Of a DNA stretch of 64,000 bases, positions 10,898 to 20,644 are shown one piece after another; positions within the stretch are counted from its first letter, which is position 1; each line of letters starts with the position of its first letter. The DNA lies in assembly GCA_003244145.1 (NCBI GenBank), contig QHBM01000156.1, forward strand, positions 1 through 64,000. Reading direction: 5' to 3'. Below the pieces are notes generated by a model that had not been told where the DNA came from, did not search any database, and saw nothing but the letters and a program-made list of their open reading frames with translations. Both the position numbers and the translations under genes were made by a program. The DNA is from Chthoniobacterales bacterium. GTDB lineage: Bacteria; Verrucomicrobiota; Verrucomicrobiia; Chthoniobacterales; UBA10450.

Positions 10898-10915
10898 GGC
10901 ATGACCCCTGCTAAA
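10898..10915 (+). promoter_or_regulatory. Sigma54-like promoter motif GGCATG-ACCC-CTGCTAAA
   Basis: GG-N10-GC geometry, shared with 9915-9932. Confidence 0.45.
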
Positions 10916-10928
10916 TCGAGGACCAACT

Positions 10929-12296
10929 ATGATTCGCCCTCTTTCGATTATCTTGCTTAGCGCCGCTTCGTGGCTGAGCGCGACTACGGTCGGTTTGGGT
11001 GGTCCGCTGCTCGAAGCGCGGGTCACGAACATCATCAATACGGTCAGCGTCGTGGAGCCGGTGCGGGGCGCGCATCTGGCGTCGCTCAACGAATTGATCA
11101 AGGATGAGCTGGCCCTGAAGACCGGCGTCAAATCTCGCTCCGAGCTTTTGTTCCAGGACAACACCCTCACCCGCATCGGGCCTGAGACCTATTTTAGTTT
11201 CAAGACTGGCACCCGCGACATGACCCTCAAGGAGGGGACAATGTTGCTTCAGGTGCCAAAAGGAATCGGCGGCGCCAGGATCAGGACCGCGGCGGTCACC
11301 GCTTCCATCACCGGCACGACGATCATGATGGAGTATCGGCCCGGACGCGACCTCAAGGTGCTCGTGCTCGAAGGGAGCATGCGGCTCTCGCTCAACGGCA
11401 GTTTGGACGAGCAGGTGTCGTTGCGACCGGGGCAGATGATCATGATGCCTCCGAATGCGACGAAAATTCCGCAGCCGGTTCACGTGGATTTGAAGCAGGT
11501 CATGAGCACGTCGTCTCTGGTTAAGATGTCGACGAAAGGCAAGGGAGCGCTGCCGAGCCTGTCTTTGATTGAGAAGGCGATCGATGAGCAAGCGATCGAA
11601 AAAAGCAACAACACGCTGGTCGCCACGAACCTCGCGATCAAGGGACCCGGCACGGATGTCGTAGTCGGTCCGGAGTCGACGCTGGCCGCGGTTAGCCGTC
11701 ATGAAGATGCGACCAGTGCGACAACAGTCGCGGCAAATCCGCAGTCGACACCAGTTCCTGCCGCCACCCCGCAACCCACTCCTGTGGTCGCGACAAATCC
11801 GTTGCCGACTCCCGCCCCCACGCCCGATCCGTCAGCCACGCCCCAGCCGAGTGCAACACCCGTGGCAACTGCGACTCCGCAATCGACGGCAACACCAAGG
11901 CCGACCGCAACGCCGCGTCCCACCCCTGACGACGACAACCATGATGGAGGGGATGACGGCAACAAGAAAGACAAAAAGAAGAAAAAGGATGAGCTCGCGC
12001 CCGCGTCTACTTCGCCAGCCAGAGGAGCGAAAAGCAATTCCGCTGTTCTAAAAAATTCCGTGCGCGACCGAATCATTCATCTCCAGAACAGCGACCAACT
12101 GGTCTCGCTCATGGAAACCTCCACCAATTCTTCGGACGGCCGCGTGCGTGTGCATACGCACGGCGACGCCGCCAATTCCAAAGGCTCCGCCGCGGCGGGA
12201 CCGGTAGTAGAGCCAACTCGACTTCCAGGAAAAAATTCTTCCACGGAAGCGTCACTCATCGCGCCCGAGCGCGTGCGCCCTGGTCTATCGCCGTAG
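10929..12296 (+). CDS. FecR-domain protein with Pro/Thr-rich linker
   Basis: FecR-like core (ELLFQDNTLTRIGPETYFSF...GTMLLQVPKG...TAAVTASITGTTIMMEY). Confidence 0.8.
   Translation: MIRPLSIILLSAASWLSATTVGLGGPLLEARVTNIINTVSVVEPVRGAHLASLNELIKDELALKTGVKSRSELLFQDNTLTRIGPETYFSFKTGTRDMTLKEGTMLLQVPKGIGGARIRTAAVTASITGTTIMMEYRPGRDLKVLVLEGSMRLSLNGSLDEQVSLRPGQMIMMPPNATKIPQPVHVDLKQVMSTSSLVKMSTKGKGALPSLSLIEKAIDEQAIEKSNNTLVATNLAIKGPGTDVVVGPESTLAAVSRHEDATSATTVAANPQSTPVPAATPQPTPVVATNPLPTPAPTPDPSATPQPSATPVATATPQSTATPRPTATPRPTPDDDNHDGGDDGNKKDKKKKKDELAPASTSPARGAKSNSAVLKNSVRDRIIHLQNSDQLVSLMETSTNSSDGRVRVHTHGDAANSKGSAAAGPVVEPTRLPGKNSSTEASLIAPERVRPGLSP
11727..11935 (+). repeat. Low-complexity Pro/Thr/Ala-coding region in the FecR protein
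   Basis: Reiterated (A)TPxPTP codons followed by Asp-rich and Lys-rich tracts. Confidence 0.75.
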
Positions 12297-12300
12297 CCGA

Positions 12301-13014
12301 ATGGAAAACCCAGCCGACGAATCCAAGCAATCGCAGGAGGCCGAAAAAAAAGCGGCGAGCGAGCTGAACAATTTACTGGAGATCATCTCCGGAACGAGTG
12401 CGGCCATCGAAAATATCTGGGCAGGAAATGACGGCTCGGAAAAATATTTCGGGATGCTGCGCACCAGCGTCGATCGCGCCGCGAAAGTGACGGCGCAACT
12501 AGTAGAGCACGCCGGCGGCACCGACAAGAAAGTCCTCTTTCATCCCGAGCTGGTCGAGCTGGCGCGCCCCCGAAAGGCCGCGCCACCGGCCCCCCAAAAG
12601 AAACGCCGGCTTCTGGTGGTCGATGACGAACCGATGGCTCTCGTCCTGGCCAAACGCATTCTTTCCGAGGAGGGATTCGAAGTCGCCACCGCCCAGTCCG
12701 GTTTCGAATGTCTGGATTTTGTCCGAAAACGGCCGCGTCATTTCGATCTCGTTCTGCTCGATCTGTCGATGCCTTTCATGGATGGCGAAGAGACCTTCGG
12801 CCGCCTTCGCGCCATTAACCCGGAGATCGTCGTGCTCCTCAGCACCGGCTTCATCGCGCAAGAACGGCTCGATCGGATGCTCGCGGCCGGCATGGCGGGA
12901 TTCCTCCGGAAACCGCACCGCCCCGACGAATTGGTGGCCCATCTGCGCTCCGTTCTGGCGAGCGTGAAAATGTCCCGTGCCGGTTGTCTCGTGAACACGC
13001 TTGCCACTTCCTGA
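12301..13014 (+). CDS. Response regulator (C-terminal receiver domain)
   Basis: RRLLVVDDEPMALVLAKRIL, VLLDLSMPFMDG, GFLRKPHRPDEL. Confidence 0.82.
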   Translation: MENPADESKQSQEAEKKAASELNNLLEIISGTSAAIENIWAGNDGSEKYFGMLRTSVDRAAKVTAQLVEHAGGTDKKVLFHPELVELARPRKAAPPAPQKKRRLLVVDDEPMALVLAKRILSEEGFEVATAQSGFECLDFVRKRPRHFDLVLLDLSMPFMDGEETFGRLRAINPEIVVLLSTGFIAQERLDRMLAAGMAGFLRKPHRPDELVAHLRSVLASVKMSRAGCLVNTLATS

Positions 13015-13025
13015 TCGCCCCCATC

Positions 13026-14153
13026 ATGAATAGTTCTCTCGCCCAGGCCTTCGACCAGCTCTCGCAGAACCGGCTCTTCGAAGGAATCGAATCCGATTTG
13101 CTGAACGAAATCGCGCCCGATGTGCACGCCGTGCAGTTGAACGCGGGCGACATTATTTTCCGCGAAGGGGATCCGGGAGACGTGATGTATCTCGTCGGGA
13201 AAGGTTCGGTTAAAATTTCCAAGTCCGGACGCGGCGGGCAACAGGAAACGCTGGGCTTCATTCAATCGGGAAACTTCTTCGGCGAAATGGCGTTGCTCGA
13301 TGGCGAGCCGCGCTCCGCCATGGCGACTGCGGCCGAACCAACGCTTCTCGGCACCGTGGACGAGCCGACCTTCCAGCACATTCTCGAGCTCGCGCCCAGC
13401 CGCTTGCACATGAACTTTTTGCGCTCGGTTTCGGAACGGCTGCGCAGCGTTAATTCCCATTTCATCTCTGAAGTCATGCGGACCGAACGGCTGAGCCTCG
13501 TCGGCGCGATGGCCAATTCCATTATTCATGATCTAAAAAATCCGATCTGCATCATCCGGTGCTGCACGGATTTGATCGCGGGTGAAAGCACTGATCCTCG
13601 CGTACGCGAGCTGACAACAATGGCCGACAAAGCGGTGAATGGAATGCTTTCGATGACGCAGGAACTGCTCGACTACGCGCGCGGCTCGACCTCGCTCACG
13701 TGCGAAACCGTTTCGATCTGGCGTTTGCTCGATGAATTAAACCAGCAATCGCTCCGCCTGCTCCCCGGCCACAATATTCAGTTTGCAAAAAATATTCGGT
13801 ACGACGGGAGCCTGACGGTCGATCTGCCCCGGTTCATTCGGGTCTTGGCCAACCTGATCAAAAACGCGCGGGAAGCGATGCCGAGCGGCGGTATCCTGAC
13901 CATCAGCACCGACCTGGTGAACGAAGAGGTCGTCATCCGCATCTCGGATACCGGCGTCGGAATTCCCGCGGATATTTTGCCCAAACTTTTCGAACCTTTC
14001 GTGACGCACGGCAAATCGCACGGCACTGGTCTCGGCATGGCGATCGCGAAGTCCGTCATCATCGCGCACCAGGGAAAAATCTCTGTCTCGAGCGTGGAAG
14101 GAAGCGGGACCACGGTCGATATTCGACTGCCCGCGCCGGCCGCGGCCAGCTAG
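13026..14153 (+). CDS. Cyclic-nucleotide-binding-domain histidine kinase
   Basis: cNMP-binding core (GDIIFREGDPGDVMYLVGKGSVKI, FFGEMALLDGEPRSA), HisKA (SIIHDLKNPI) and HATPase (NLIKNAREAM, DTGVGIP, GTGLGMAIAK). Confidence 0.85.
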   Translation: MNSSLAQAFDQLSQNRLFEGIESDLLNEIAPDVHAVQLNAGDIIFREGDPGDVMYLVGKGSVKISKSGRGGQQETLGFIQSGNFFGEMALLDGEPRSAMATAAEPTLLGTVDEPTFQHILELAPSRLHMNFLRSVSERLRSVNSHFISEVMRTERLSLVGAMANSIIHDLKNPICIIRCCTDLIAGESTDPRVRELTTMADKAVNGMLSMTQELLDYARGSTSLTCETVSIWRLLDELNQQSLRLLPGHNIQFAKNIRYDGSLTVDLPRFIRVLANLIKNAREAMPSGGILTISTDLVNEEVVIRISDTGVGIPADILPKLFEPFVTHGKSHGTGLGMAIAKSVIIAHQGKISVSSVEGSGTTVDIRLPAPAAAS

Positions 14154-14255
14154 TTCGCGCCAAAAAATCATCGCTTCGCGTGGTGAAAACGTTGCCGCTT
14201 TGACAACCGGCGCGCGCGTCTGCAAGCTCGTCGCGGAAAGATTCGCCGCTTCGCT

Positions 14256-14942
14256 ATGTCGAGCACGAAAATTCTTATTATCGAGGACGAGCAGGACATG
14301 ATCGATCTGCTCACACTCCATCTGCGCAAGGCTGGTTTTGCCTTGAGCACGGCGACAGATGGCGCCTCTGGATTGCGTTGCGCCCGCGAAGAACTGCCCG
14401 CGCTGATCGTTCTGGATCTGATGTTGCCGAAAATGCCCGGACTCGAAATCTGCCGGCTCTTGAAAACCGATATCACGACGCGGCAAATCCCGGTCATCAT
14501 GCTTACCGCGAAGGCGGAGGAGATCGATCGCATTGTCGGATTGGAATTCGGCGCCGACGATTACGTCACCAAACCATTCAGCCCGCGCGAGCTGGTGCTG
14601 CGGATTAACGCGATCTTGCGGCGCGGCAAAGGCGAGGTCGCCGAGGAAAAGAAATTATCGTTCGGTCAGATCACGGTGGATCCAGCGCGGCACCATGTCG
14701 CGGTGGGCGGCAAATCGGTGCGCCTAACGAGCGTCGAATTCAAACTCCTGAGCATGCTCATGCAACGGCAGGGGCGCGTCCAGGCGCGCGACCGCTTGCT
14801 CAACGAAGTCTGGGGTTACGAGAGCGTCATCGACACCCGCACCGTCGACACCCACGTCCGCCGGCTCCGCAAGAAACTGGGGAAAGCGTCCGCCGCGATC
14901 GAAACGGTCCGCGGTTTCGGTTACCGCATTCGGGAAAGCTAG
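14256..14942 (+). CDS. phoB: PhoB-like OmpR-family response regulator
   Basis: Receiver (IIEDEQDMIDLL, LDLMLPKMPG, MLTAKAEEID) + winged helix (EVWGYESVIDTRTVDTHVRRLRKKLG); upstream of phoR/pst. Confidence 0.87.
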   Translation: MSSTKILIIEDEQDMIDLLTLHLRKAGFALSTATDGASGLRCAREELPALIVLDLMLPKMPGLEICRLLKTDITTRQIPVIMLTAKAEEIDRIVGLEFGADDYVTKPFSPRELVLRINAILRRGKGEVAEEKKLSFGQITVDPARHHVAVGGKSVRLTSVEFKLLSMLMQRQGRVQARDRLLNEVWGYESVIDTRTVDTHVRRLRKKLGKASAAIETVRGFGYRIRES

Positions 14943-14948
14943 ACGCCG

Positions 14949-16220
14949 ATGGGCTGGCTTGCGTTTTGCGGGCTTATCGCGGTCGTGTTGCTGGTGGCGC
15001 TCGCGGTTTGGCGGAAATGGATCGCGCCTTGGAAAGATGCGGCCGAGATCGCGGATGATATCGTCAATCACCGCGCTCCGCGAAGATTTTTGATCAGCGG
15101 TAATCCGCAGGCGCGGCGTGTCGGACTCGCGCTGGAAAATCTGGCCGATCGCCGGCGCGAGTTGGAAGAGCGAGTGCGCGAAGGTGAGCTAAGCGTCCAG
15201 GCCGTTTTCGGCGCGATGCTCGATGGGCTCGTGGTCGTGGACAATCGGCGCCACATCCGCCTGATGAATCGCGAATTCCGGCGTGTCTTCGGTCTGGAGG
15301 AAAATATTTCCGGAGGAACGCTGCTGGAGTTGATTCACAACGCTTCGGTCGATCGCCTCGCCGTCGAAGCGATTCGCAGCCGGCAAGCGCAGCGGGAATC
15401 GATTCCGATTTCCCGCGGGGGCGGTGAAGCTCGAGAGATGGAAGTGAGCGCGGTGCCGCTCGGCGAAAATTCGGCGGAGATGGAAGGCGCGGTGGTTTTG
15501 TTCCGCGACGTCACCCATCTGCGAAAGGTGGAGGAAATGCGGCGTGATTTCGTGGCAAATGTTTCGCATGAGCTGCGGACACCGTTGTCGATCTTCCGCG
15601 GGTATCTCGAGACCTTGCTCGACGATCCGCAGCAGCCGCCCGGCGAATTGCTTCGCATCCTCGAGATCATGGAACGTCATTCGGATCGCTTGAATGCGCT
15701 CGTTGAAGATGTCCTGATCCTGGCCCGGCTCGAATCGCCCGGAACGCAGCTTGATTTATCGGAGGTTGATCTCCCGGAACTATTGCACGCGATCATGCGC
15801 GACTGGGAAAAGCGATTCGCGGCCAAACAGCTGAAGTCACATCTCAATTTCGGAAGCCTGCCGCTTCTCGTTGCCGACGAGGCGCGGCTTCAGGAAGTCA
15901 TCTATAATCTGCTCGATAACGCGGTGAAATATTCTCAACCGGGCGGGACGGTTTTCTTGCGAGCTGAAGTGAACGGCGATCGCGTACGCATCAACGTGAC
16001 CGATCAAGGCGTCGGCATTCGCGAAGCCGATCTGCCGCGGATCTTCGAGCGGTTCTATCGCGCGGATAAGTCGCGCAGCAACGAGCACATTGGGACAGGG
16101 CTGGGCCTCTCCATTGTGAAACATATCGTGCAACTTCACGGCGGCACCGTCGACGCCGGAAGCGATCTTGGTAAAGGAACGACTATTAGCGTCCTTCTTC
16201 CCGCTTCGCGCGGTCTCTGA
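14949..16220 (+). CDS. phoR: PhoR-like sensor histidine kinase
   Basis: PAS-like region, HisKA FVANVSHELRTPLSIFRGYLETLL, HATPase DNAVKYSQPGG, GTGLGLSIVKHIVQLHGG. Confidence 0.87.
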   Translation: MGWLAFCGLIAVVLLVALAVWRKWIAPWKDAAEIADDIVNHRAPRRFLISGNPQARRVGLALENLADRRRELEERVREGELSVQAVFGAMLDGLVVVDNRRHIRLMNREFRRVFGLEENISGGTLLELIHNASVDRLAVEAIRSRQAQRESIPISRGGGEAREMEVSAVPLGENSAEMEGAVVLFRDVTHLRKVEEMRRDFVANVSHELRTPLSIFRGYLETLLDDPQQPPGELLRILEIMERHSDRLNALVEDVLILARLESPGTQLDLSEVDLPELLHAIMRDWEKRFAAKQLKSHLNFGSLPLLVADEARLQEVIYNLLDNAVKYSQPGGTVFLRAEVNGDRVRINVTDQGVGIREADLPRIFERFYRADKSRSNEHIGTGLGLSIVKHIVQLHGGTVDAGSDLGKGTTISVLLPASRGL

Positions 16221-16223
16221 AGC

Positions 16224-16245
16224 TCGTCACACAAACGTCACACTA
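16224..16245 (+). promoter_or_regulatory. Candidate Pho box upstream of pstC (TCGTCAC-ACAA-ACGTCAC-ACTA)
   Basis: Two 7-mers at an 11-bp period between phoR and pstC. Confidence 0.55.
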
Positions 16246-16293
16246 AACCAATTGCCGGAGGGCTGACGCTTCCGCGAAAGTGGCTCCCGCATT

Positions 16294-17886
16294 ATGGAAG
16301 GCGTCGCTGATCCCCGCATTCTCATTCCGGCGCGAAGCACATCGCGCCGCACCCAGGTCGTAGTCGAACAAGGCATCAAAGCGTTCTTCGGCGGCAACGC
16401 GCTCGTTGCTGTCGTCGTGCTCGCACTGATCACCATTTTCCTTTTCCGCGAAGGCTTCGGATTTTTCGGACAAAACTTGGCGAACCTTCGGCTTTATCGG
16501 CAGGCCGGTCTCGAATACGTCGATATCATTCGCGGCGTTTCCATGGAGCACGAATCGCTCTCGCGAAAATTGAGTGAGATCCGGTTGCGCGAGGTGCGGA
16601 CGATGGAAAAGCGGAACGTTCCGCTCGAGGAAATCAACGCCAAACTCGCGCCCTTCGATCAGTTCGCGTCTAGTTTCAGCGATACCGCGGAGACTTTACA
16701 CAGCCTCGTTTCCGACCTGACCGAGAAGGCCAGCGCCTTGAAAGAAAAACTTTTCGCGCAGGCGGAATTGCTCGCGCAACGCTCCCAGCTCGAGCGGGCG
16801 GGCGCTCAGGCCGAAGCGGCCAGGATCGTCGTGCCCGAGGTTGATCGTACCGCGGCCCTCGCGAGCCTCCATCAAGGCGCCGCCACGTATGAATCCGTCA
16901 GCGCCGACATGACGGCGAAGCTTTACAGTCTTTTCGCGGCGGCGCCGCCGCTGCCCGATCCGGCCGCGCAAAAAAACTTCGAGCAGTGGAAAACGCGGAC
17001 GCGCGAATATCTCGCCGCCTTGCCCGCGGCTTCCGAGAAGCTCCGGACCTGGTCGTCTGAAGCAGAAATTCCGTGGTATCGCTCGCTTAGTTCATTTCTC
17101 TTTGGCCGCGAATGGATCACGGCCAGTTTCTGGCAGGATTGGTATGGGATCATCCCTTTGCTGGTTGGATCGATCATGGTCTCGATTGTCGCGCTGGTGA
17201 TCGCCGTGCCCTTGGGCGTCTCGTCCGCCATCTACGTCAGCGAAATCGCGTCGCGTCATGAGAAGCGGCTGATCAAGCCCTACATCGAATTCATCTCGGC
17301 GATTCCATCGGTCGTGCTCGGATTTTTCGGAATCGCGGTGGTCGGCCAAGCGGTCCGTGCCGCCTCGCAATCACATTTTTTTAAGTGGGTCTCGTTTTTC
17401 CCGATCAGCGAGCGGTTGAATATTTTTACCGCCGGCTGCCTGCTCGCCCTTATGGCGGTGCCGACAATTTTCACCCTCTCGGAAGATGCGTTGCGCAATG
17501 TGCCGCGCGGATTCAAGGAAGCATCCTACGCACTCGGCGCGAACCGCCTCCAAACCATCGGCCGCGTTCTGGTGCCGGCGTCGCTCTCGGGAATTGTCTC
17601 GGCTATTCTTCTGGGCCTCGGCCGCGTCATCGGCGAGACGATGGTGGTGCTGCTTTGCGCGGGAAACCGGATCGCGATTCCAGATTTCACGCAGGGCCTT
17701 GGCGCGATCTTCCAGCCCGTGCACACGATGACGGGAATTATCGCGCAGGAGATGGGCGAGGTGGTGCGCGGCAGCACCCATTACCGCGCGCTATTCATGG
17801 TGGGCCTCGTGCTTTTCACGATCACGCTCGGGATCAATTATCTCGCGCAGAAATTGGTGACGCGTTTTCGGATGAGCATCGGGTGA
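16294..17886 (+). CDS. pstC: Phosphate ABC transporter permease PstC with long coiled-coil-like insert
   Basis: Permease core ([52 protein letters not shown]). Confidence 0.9.
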   Translation: MEGVADPRILIPARSTSRRTQVVVEQGIKAFFGGNALVAVVVLALITIFLFREGFGFFGQNLANLRLYRQAGLEYVDIIRGVSMEHESLSRKLSEIRLREVRTMEKRNVPLEEINAKLAPFDQFASSFSDTAETLHSLVSDLTEKASALKEKLFAQAELLAQRSQLERAGAQAEAARIVVPEVDRTAALASLHQGAATYESVSADMTAKLYSLFAAAPPLPDPAAQKNFEQWKTRTREYLAALPAASEKLRTWSSEAEIPWYRSLSSFLFGREWITASFWQDWYGIIPLLVGSIMVSIVALVIAVPLGVSSAIYVSEIASRHEKRLIKPYIEFISAIPSVVLGFFGIAVVGQAVRAASQSHFFKWVSFFPISERLNIFTAGCLLALMAVPTIFTLSEDALRNVPRGFKEASYALGANRLQTIGRVLVPASLSGIVSAILLGLGRVIGETMVVLLCAGNRIAIPDFTQGLGAIFQPVHTMTGIIAQEMGEVVRGSTHYRALFMVGLVLFTITLGINYLAQKLVTRFRMSIG

Positions 17887-17896
17887 AGGAAAAAAC

Positions 17897-17977
17897 GAGG
17901 ATGGAGGATAGAGGATTGAGAATAGAAGAGCATCGCGGCGGGTCGCCATCCGCCATCCTCCACTCTCCATCCTTGAG
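17897..17977 (+). repeat. Heptamer tandem repeats arranged as an imperfect inverted repeat
   Basis: Left arm GAGGATG GAGGATA GAGGATT GAGAATA; right arm on the complement GGATGGA GAGTGGA GGATGGC GGATGG. Confidence 0.75.
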
Positions 17978-18980
17978 GCGGCGCGGCCGGCTGCTCGAAA
18001 AAACGCTCTTCTGGCTCTTTCGCCTCGCCACTTACTTCGTGCTCGCGTGCGCGACTTACATCTTTCTCGACATCGGCATCAAGGGCGGCCGCACGGTTTT
18101 CACCAGCAAAGCGCCCTTCATCAATGTCCCTTTCCTGACCGAGCCGCCCCAGACTCTTTACGTTTTCGATTTCGAAGGGAAAAAGCAGACCTTAAGCGAC
18201 CGGCAATTTCGCGAATGGAAAGTCACGCATCCTGGCGTCTCCGTCGAGGCAAGCAGCATCGCGTATTCAGCCGGCGGCATCTGGCCCTGCATCGTCGGCA
18301 CGGCGCTGCTGGTCGTCGGCTCGATGATCCTCGCGCTCGGCATTGGCGTGAGCAGCGCGATTTACCTCAGCGAATATAGCCGCAACGGCCGGTGGATCCG
18401 GCTCGTCCGAATCGCCATTCTGAATTTGGCCGGGGTGCCGTCGATCGTCTTCGGGCTTTTCGGTTTTGGATTGTTCGTCATTTTCTTCGGCTGGAATGTT
18501 TCGTTGATCGCCGGGTGGTTCACGCTCGGCTTGATGGTGCTGCCGGCGATCATCACCGCGAGCGAAGAATCATTGCGCGCCGTGCCGCAGGGTTTGCGCG
18601 AGGGCTCACTCGCGCTCGGCGCCAGCAAATGGCAGACGATTCGCAAAAACGTTCTGCCTTACGCGATGCCCGGAATTCTGACTTCGTCGATTCTCGGCAT
18701 CGCTCGCGTGGCCGGCGAAACGGCGCCGATCATGTTCACCGCGGCTTACGCGATGAAAGATGAAATGCCCTGGCAGGTGCAGCGCATGACCGATTTCTTT
18801 TTCCAGGGCGTAATGGCCCTGCCGTATCATATTTACGTCGTTAGCTCGAAGATTCCGCAGAATGAATACACCGCGCGGGTCCAGTACGGCAGCGCGTTCG
18901 TCTTTCTTTTTCTCGTGATGCTGATCGCGCTAACGTCAATTGTGTTGCGAGAGCGAAGTAGGAGTCGTCTATCATGGTAA
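17901..18980 (+). CDS. pstA: Phosphate ABC transporter permease PstA (start uncertain; TTG at 17973 is an alternative)
   Basis: Permease core ([59 protein letters not shown]). Confidence 0.88.
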   Translation: MEDRGLRIEEHRGGSPSAILHSPSLRRRGRLLEKTLFWLFRLATYFVLACATYIFLDIGIKGGRTVFTSKAPFINVPFLTEPPQTLYVFDFEGKKQTLSDRQFREWKVTHPGVSVEASSIAYSAGGIWPCIVGTALLVVGSMILALGIGVSSAIYLSEYSRNGRWIRLVRIAILNLAGVPSIVFGLFGFGLFVIFFGWNVSLIAGWFTLGLMVLPAIITASEESLRAVPQGLREGSLALGASKWQTIRKNVLPYAMPGILTSSILGIARVAGETAPIMFTAAYAMKDEMPWQVQRMTDFFFQGVMALPYHIYVVSSKIPQNEYTARVQYGSAFVFLFLVMLIALTSIVLRERSRSRLSW

Positions 18981-19813
18981 CCGTCCTCGATATGCCGGAA
19001 ACAACTTCACCGATTACCCTCAACCAGCCGGCGCCAGCGCCGGAGCCGGAAGTCGAACGCGGTATGATCGAGATCGACCGGCTCGGTTTCGCCTACGGCA
19101 ATCACCAGGTTTTGCACGATGTGAGCCTGAGCATTCCCGCTCGCGCGGTGACCGCGTTCATTGGGCCGTCGGGTTGCGGCAAGACCACGCTCTTGCGTTG
19201 TCTCAACCGCATGAACGATCTCATCGATAGCGCGCGGATCACGGGAGGCGCGATCCGCATCGAAGGCGTGGACATCAATGCGCCGAGCGTGGACGTGGTC
19301 GATCTGCGGCGGCGTGTCGGCATGGTCTTCCAAAAATCCAATCCATTTCCGAAATCGATTTACGATAACGTCGCTTACGGGTTGCGCATTGCGGGAGTCA
19401 CCAAGCGCGCGTTGATCGACGAGGCGGTCGAAAGAAGTCTGCGCTCCGCCGCTCTCTGGGATGAGGTGAAAGACCGGCTGCACGTGAGCGGCTATGGTCT
19501 TTCGGGTGGTCAGCAGCAGCGTCTCTGCATTGCGCGCGCCCTCGCAGTCGAGCCGGAGATTGTCTTAATGGACGAGCCTTGTTCCGCTCTCGATCCGATC
19601 GCCACCGCGAAAGTGGAAGAGTTGATCCGGCAATTAAAGCAGCAGTACACCATCGTCATCGTCACTCACAACATGCAACAGGCTGGCCGCTGCTCGGACC
19701 ACACGGCCTTCTTCTATCTCGGCCGCTTGATTGAATTCGATCTCACCACGAAAATCTTTTCCAACCCAGGCCAGCGCCAAACCGAGGAATATATCACCGG
19801 CCGTTTCGGTTAA
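18974..19813 (+). CDS. pstB: Phosphate ABC transporter ATP-binding protein PstB
   Basis: Walker [49 protein letters not shown]. Confidence 0.95.
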   Translation: MVTVLDMPETTSPITLNQPAPAPEPEVERGMIEIDRLGFAYGNHQVLHDVSLSIPARAVTAFIGPSGCGKTTLLRCLNRMNDLIDSARITGGAIRIEGVDINAPSVDVVDLRRRVGMVFQKSNPFPKSIYDNVAYGLRIAGVTKRALIDEAVERSLRSAALWDEVKDRLHVSGYGLSGGQQQRLCIARALAVEPEIVLMDEPCSALDPIATAKVEELIRQLKQQYTIVIVTHNMQQAGRCSDHTAFFYLGRLIEFDLTTKIFSNPGQRQTEEYITGRFG

Positions 19814-19829
19814 TGGACCTCAACACCCC

Positions 19830-20522
19830 ATGATCGCACCCAATCACATCCTCGCCACTTTTGACGAAGCGCTCTCGTCCCTGCGCAACAGCGTCCTCAT
19901 GATGTCGAGCCTGACCGAACGCAGCCTCGACCGCGCGATCACGGGCCTGCTCCAGCGCGATGACGAACTTTGCGCGATCGCGATCGCGGACGACGAAGAA
20001 ATCGATCAACTGGAAAAGCAGGTCGATAAAGACGGCATCGATTTACTCCTCCGGTTTCAACCCGTCGCGTCCGATCTGCGCCGCGTCGTCTCCGCGATGA
20101 AACTTTCCTCAAATCTCGAGCGGATGGCCGACCAGGGGACGAACATCGCGAGGCGGGCGCGCAAGCTGAATCAACATCCCGCGTTGCCGGAGGCGGAATT
20201 GATCAAGCCGATGTACACGCACGCGATGGCGATGTTCAAGGACGCGATCGATGCCTACGTGCGCGAGGATGTGCAGCTCGCCCGCGCCGTCGTTCCGCGC
20301 GACCAGGCCTTGGACGATATGAACAGTGCGGCAGGCCGCCGGCTGATCGATCGAATGGCGGAAGACCCGGGGCAGCTTCGCGGCTACCTGAATTTAATTT
20401 TTGTTTCGCGCTGTCTCGAACGCGTCGGCGATCACGCCACCAACATGGCGGAAGACGCCGTTTACGCGGCGGCGGCCGAAGACATCCGGCATCAGCATTC
20501 CGCCTACGCGGAAAGCAAATAG
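19830..20522 (+). CDS. phoU: Phosphate-specific transport regulator PhoU
   Basis: PhoU repeats (DEEIDQLEKQVDKDGIDLLLRFQPVASDLRRVVSAMKLSSNLERMAD; LERVGDHATNMAEDAV). Confidence 0.93.
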   Translation: MIAPNHILATFDEALSSLRNSVLMMSSLTERSLDRAITGLLQRDDELCAIAIADDEEIDQLEKQVDKDGIDLLLRFQPVASDLRRVVSAMKLSSNLERMADQGTNIARRARKLNQHPALPEAELIKPMYTHAMAMFKDAIDAYVREDVQLARAVVPRDQALDDMNSAAGRRLIDRMAEDPGQLRGYLNLIFVSRCLERVGDHATNMAEDAVYAAAAEDIRHQHSAYAESK

Positions 20523-20573
20523 TTCGCGGCGGGAAGTGTGGCAGAATCTGTCTGGCGCCAGGCGGCGCCTTTT

Positions 20574-20595
20574 AGTTCACCTGATTGTCACTTGG
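20574..20595 (+). promoter_or_regulatory. Candidate degenerate Pho box upstream of pstS (AGTTCAC-CTGA-TTGTCAC-TTGG)
   Basis: Two 7-mers at an 11-bp period, about 50 bp upstream of the pstS ATG. Confidence 0.4.
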
Positions 20596-20644
20596 CCGCC
20601 GCGGGATCATGAGGGATTAGGCGTTACACCTAACAACCCAACCT

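Noticed and set aside
10394-11774. Minus-strand ORFs opposite the OM barrel and FecR genes (10394-11176, 10911-11774)
   Set aside because: Antisense to better-supported genes with signal peptides and domains.
11727-11935. Repeat tract in fecR considered as a CRISPR or phase-variation locus
   Set aside because: Codon-level low complexity encoding a Pro/Thr linker; no constant repeats with unique spacers and no homopolymer or short tandem run prone to slippage.
17385-17900. N-terminal ~170 residues of the 531-aa pstA ORF as drawn in the track
   Set aside because: Overlaps the PstC C-terminus out of frame; the real PstA begins after the pstC stop.
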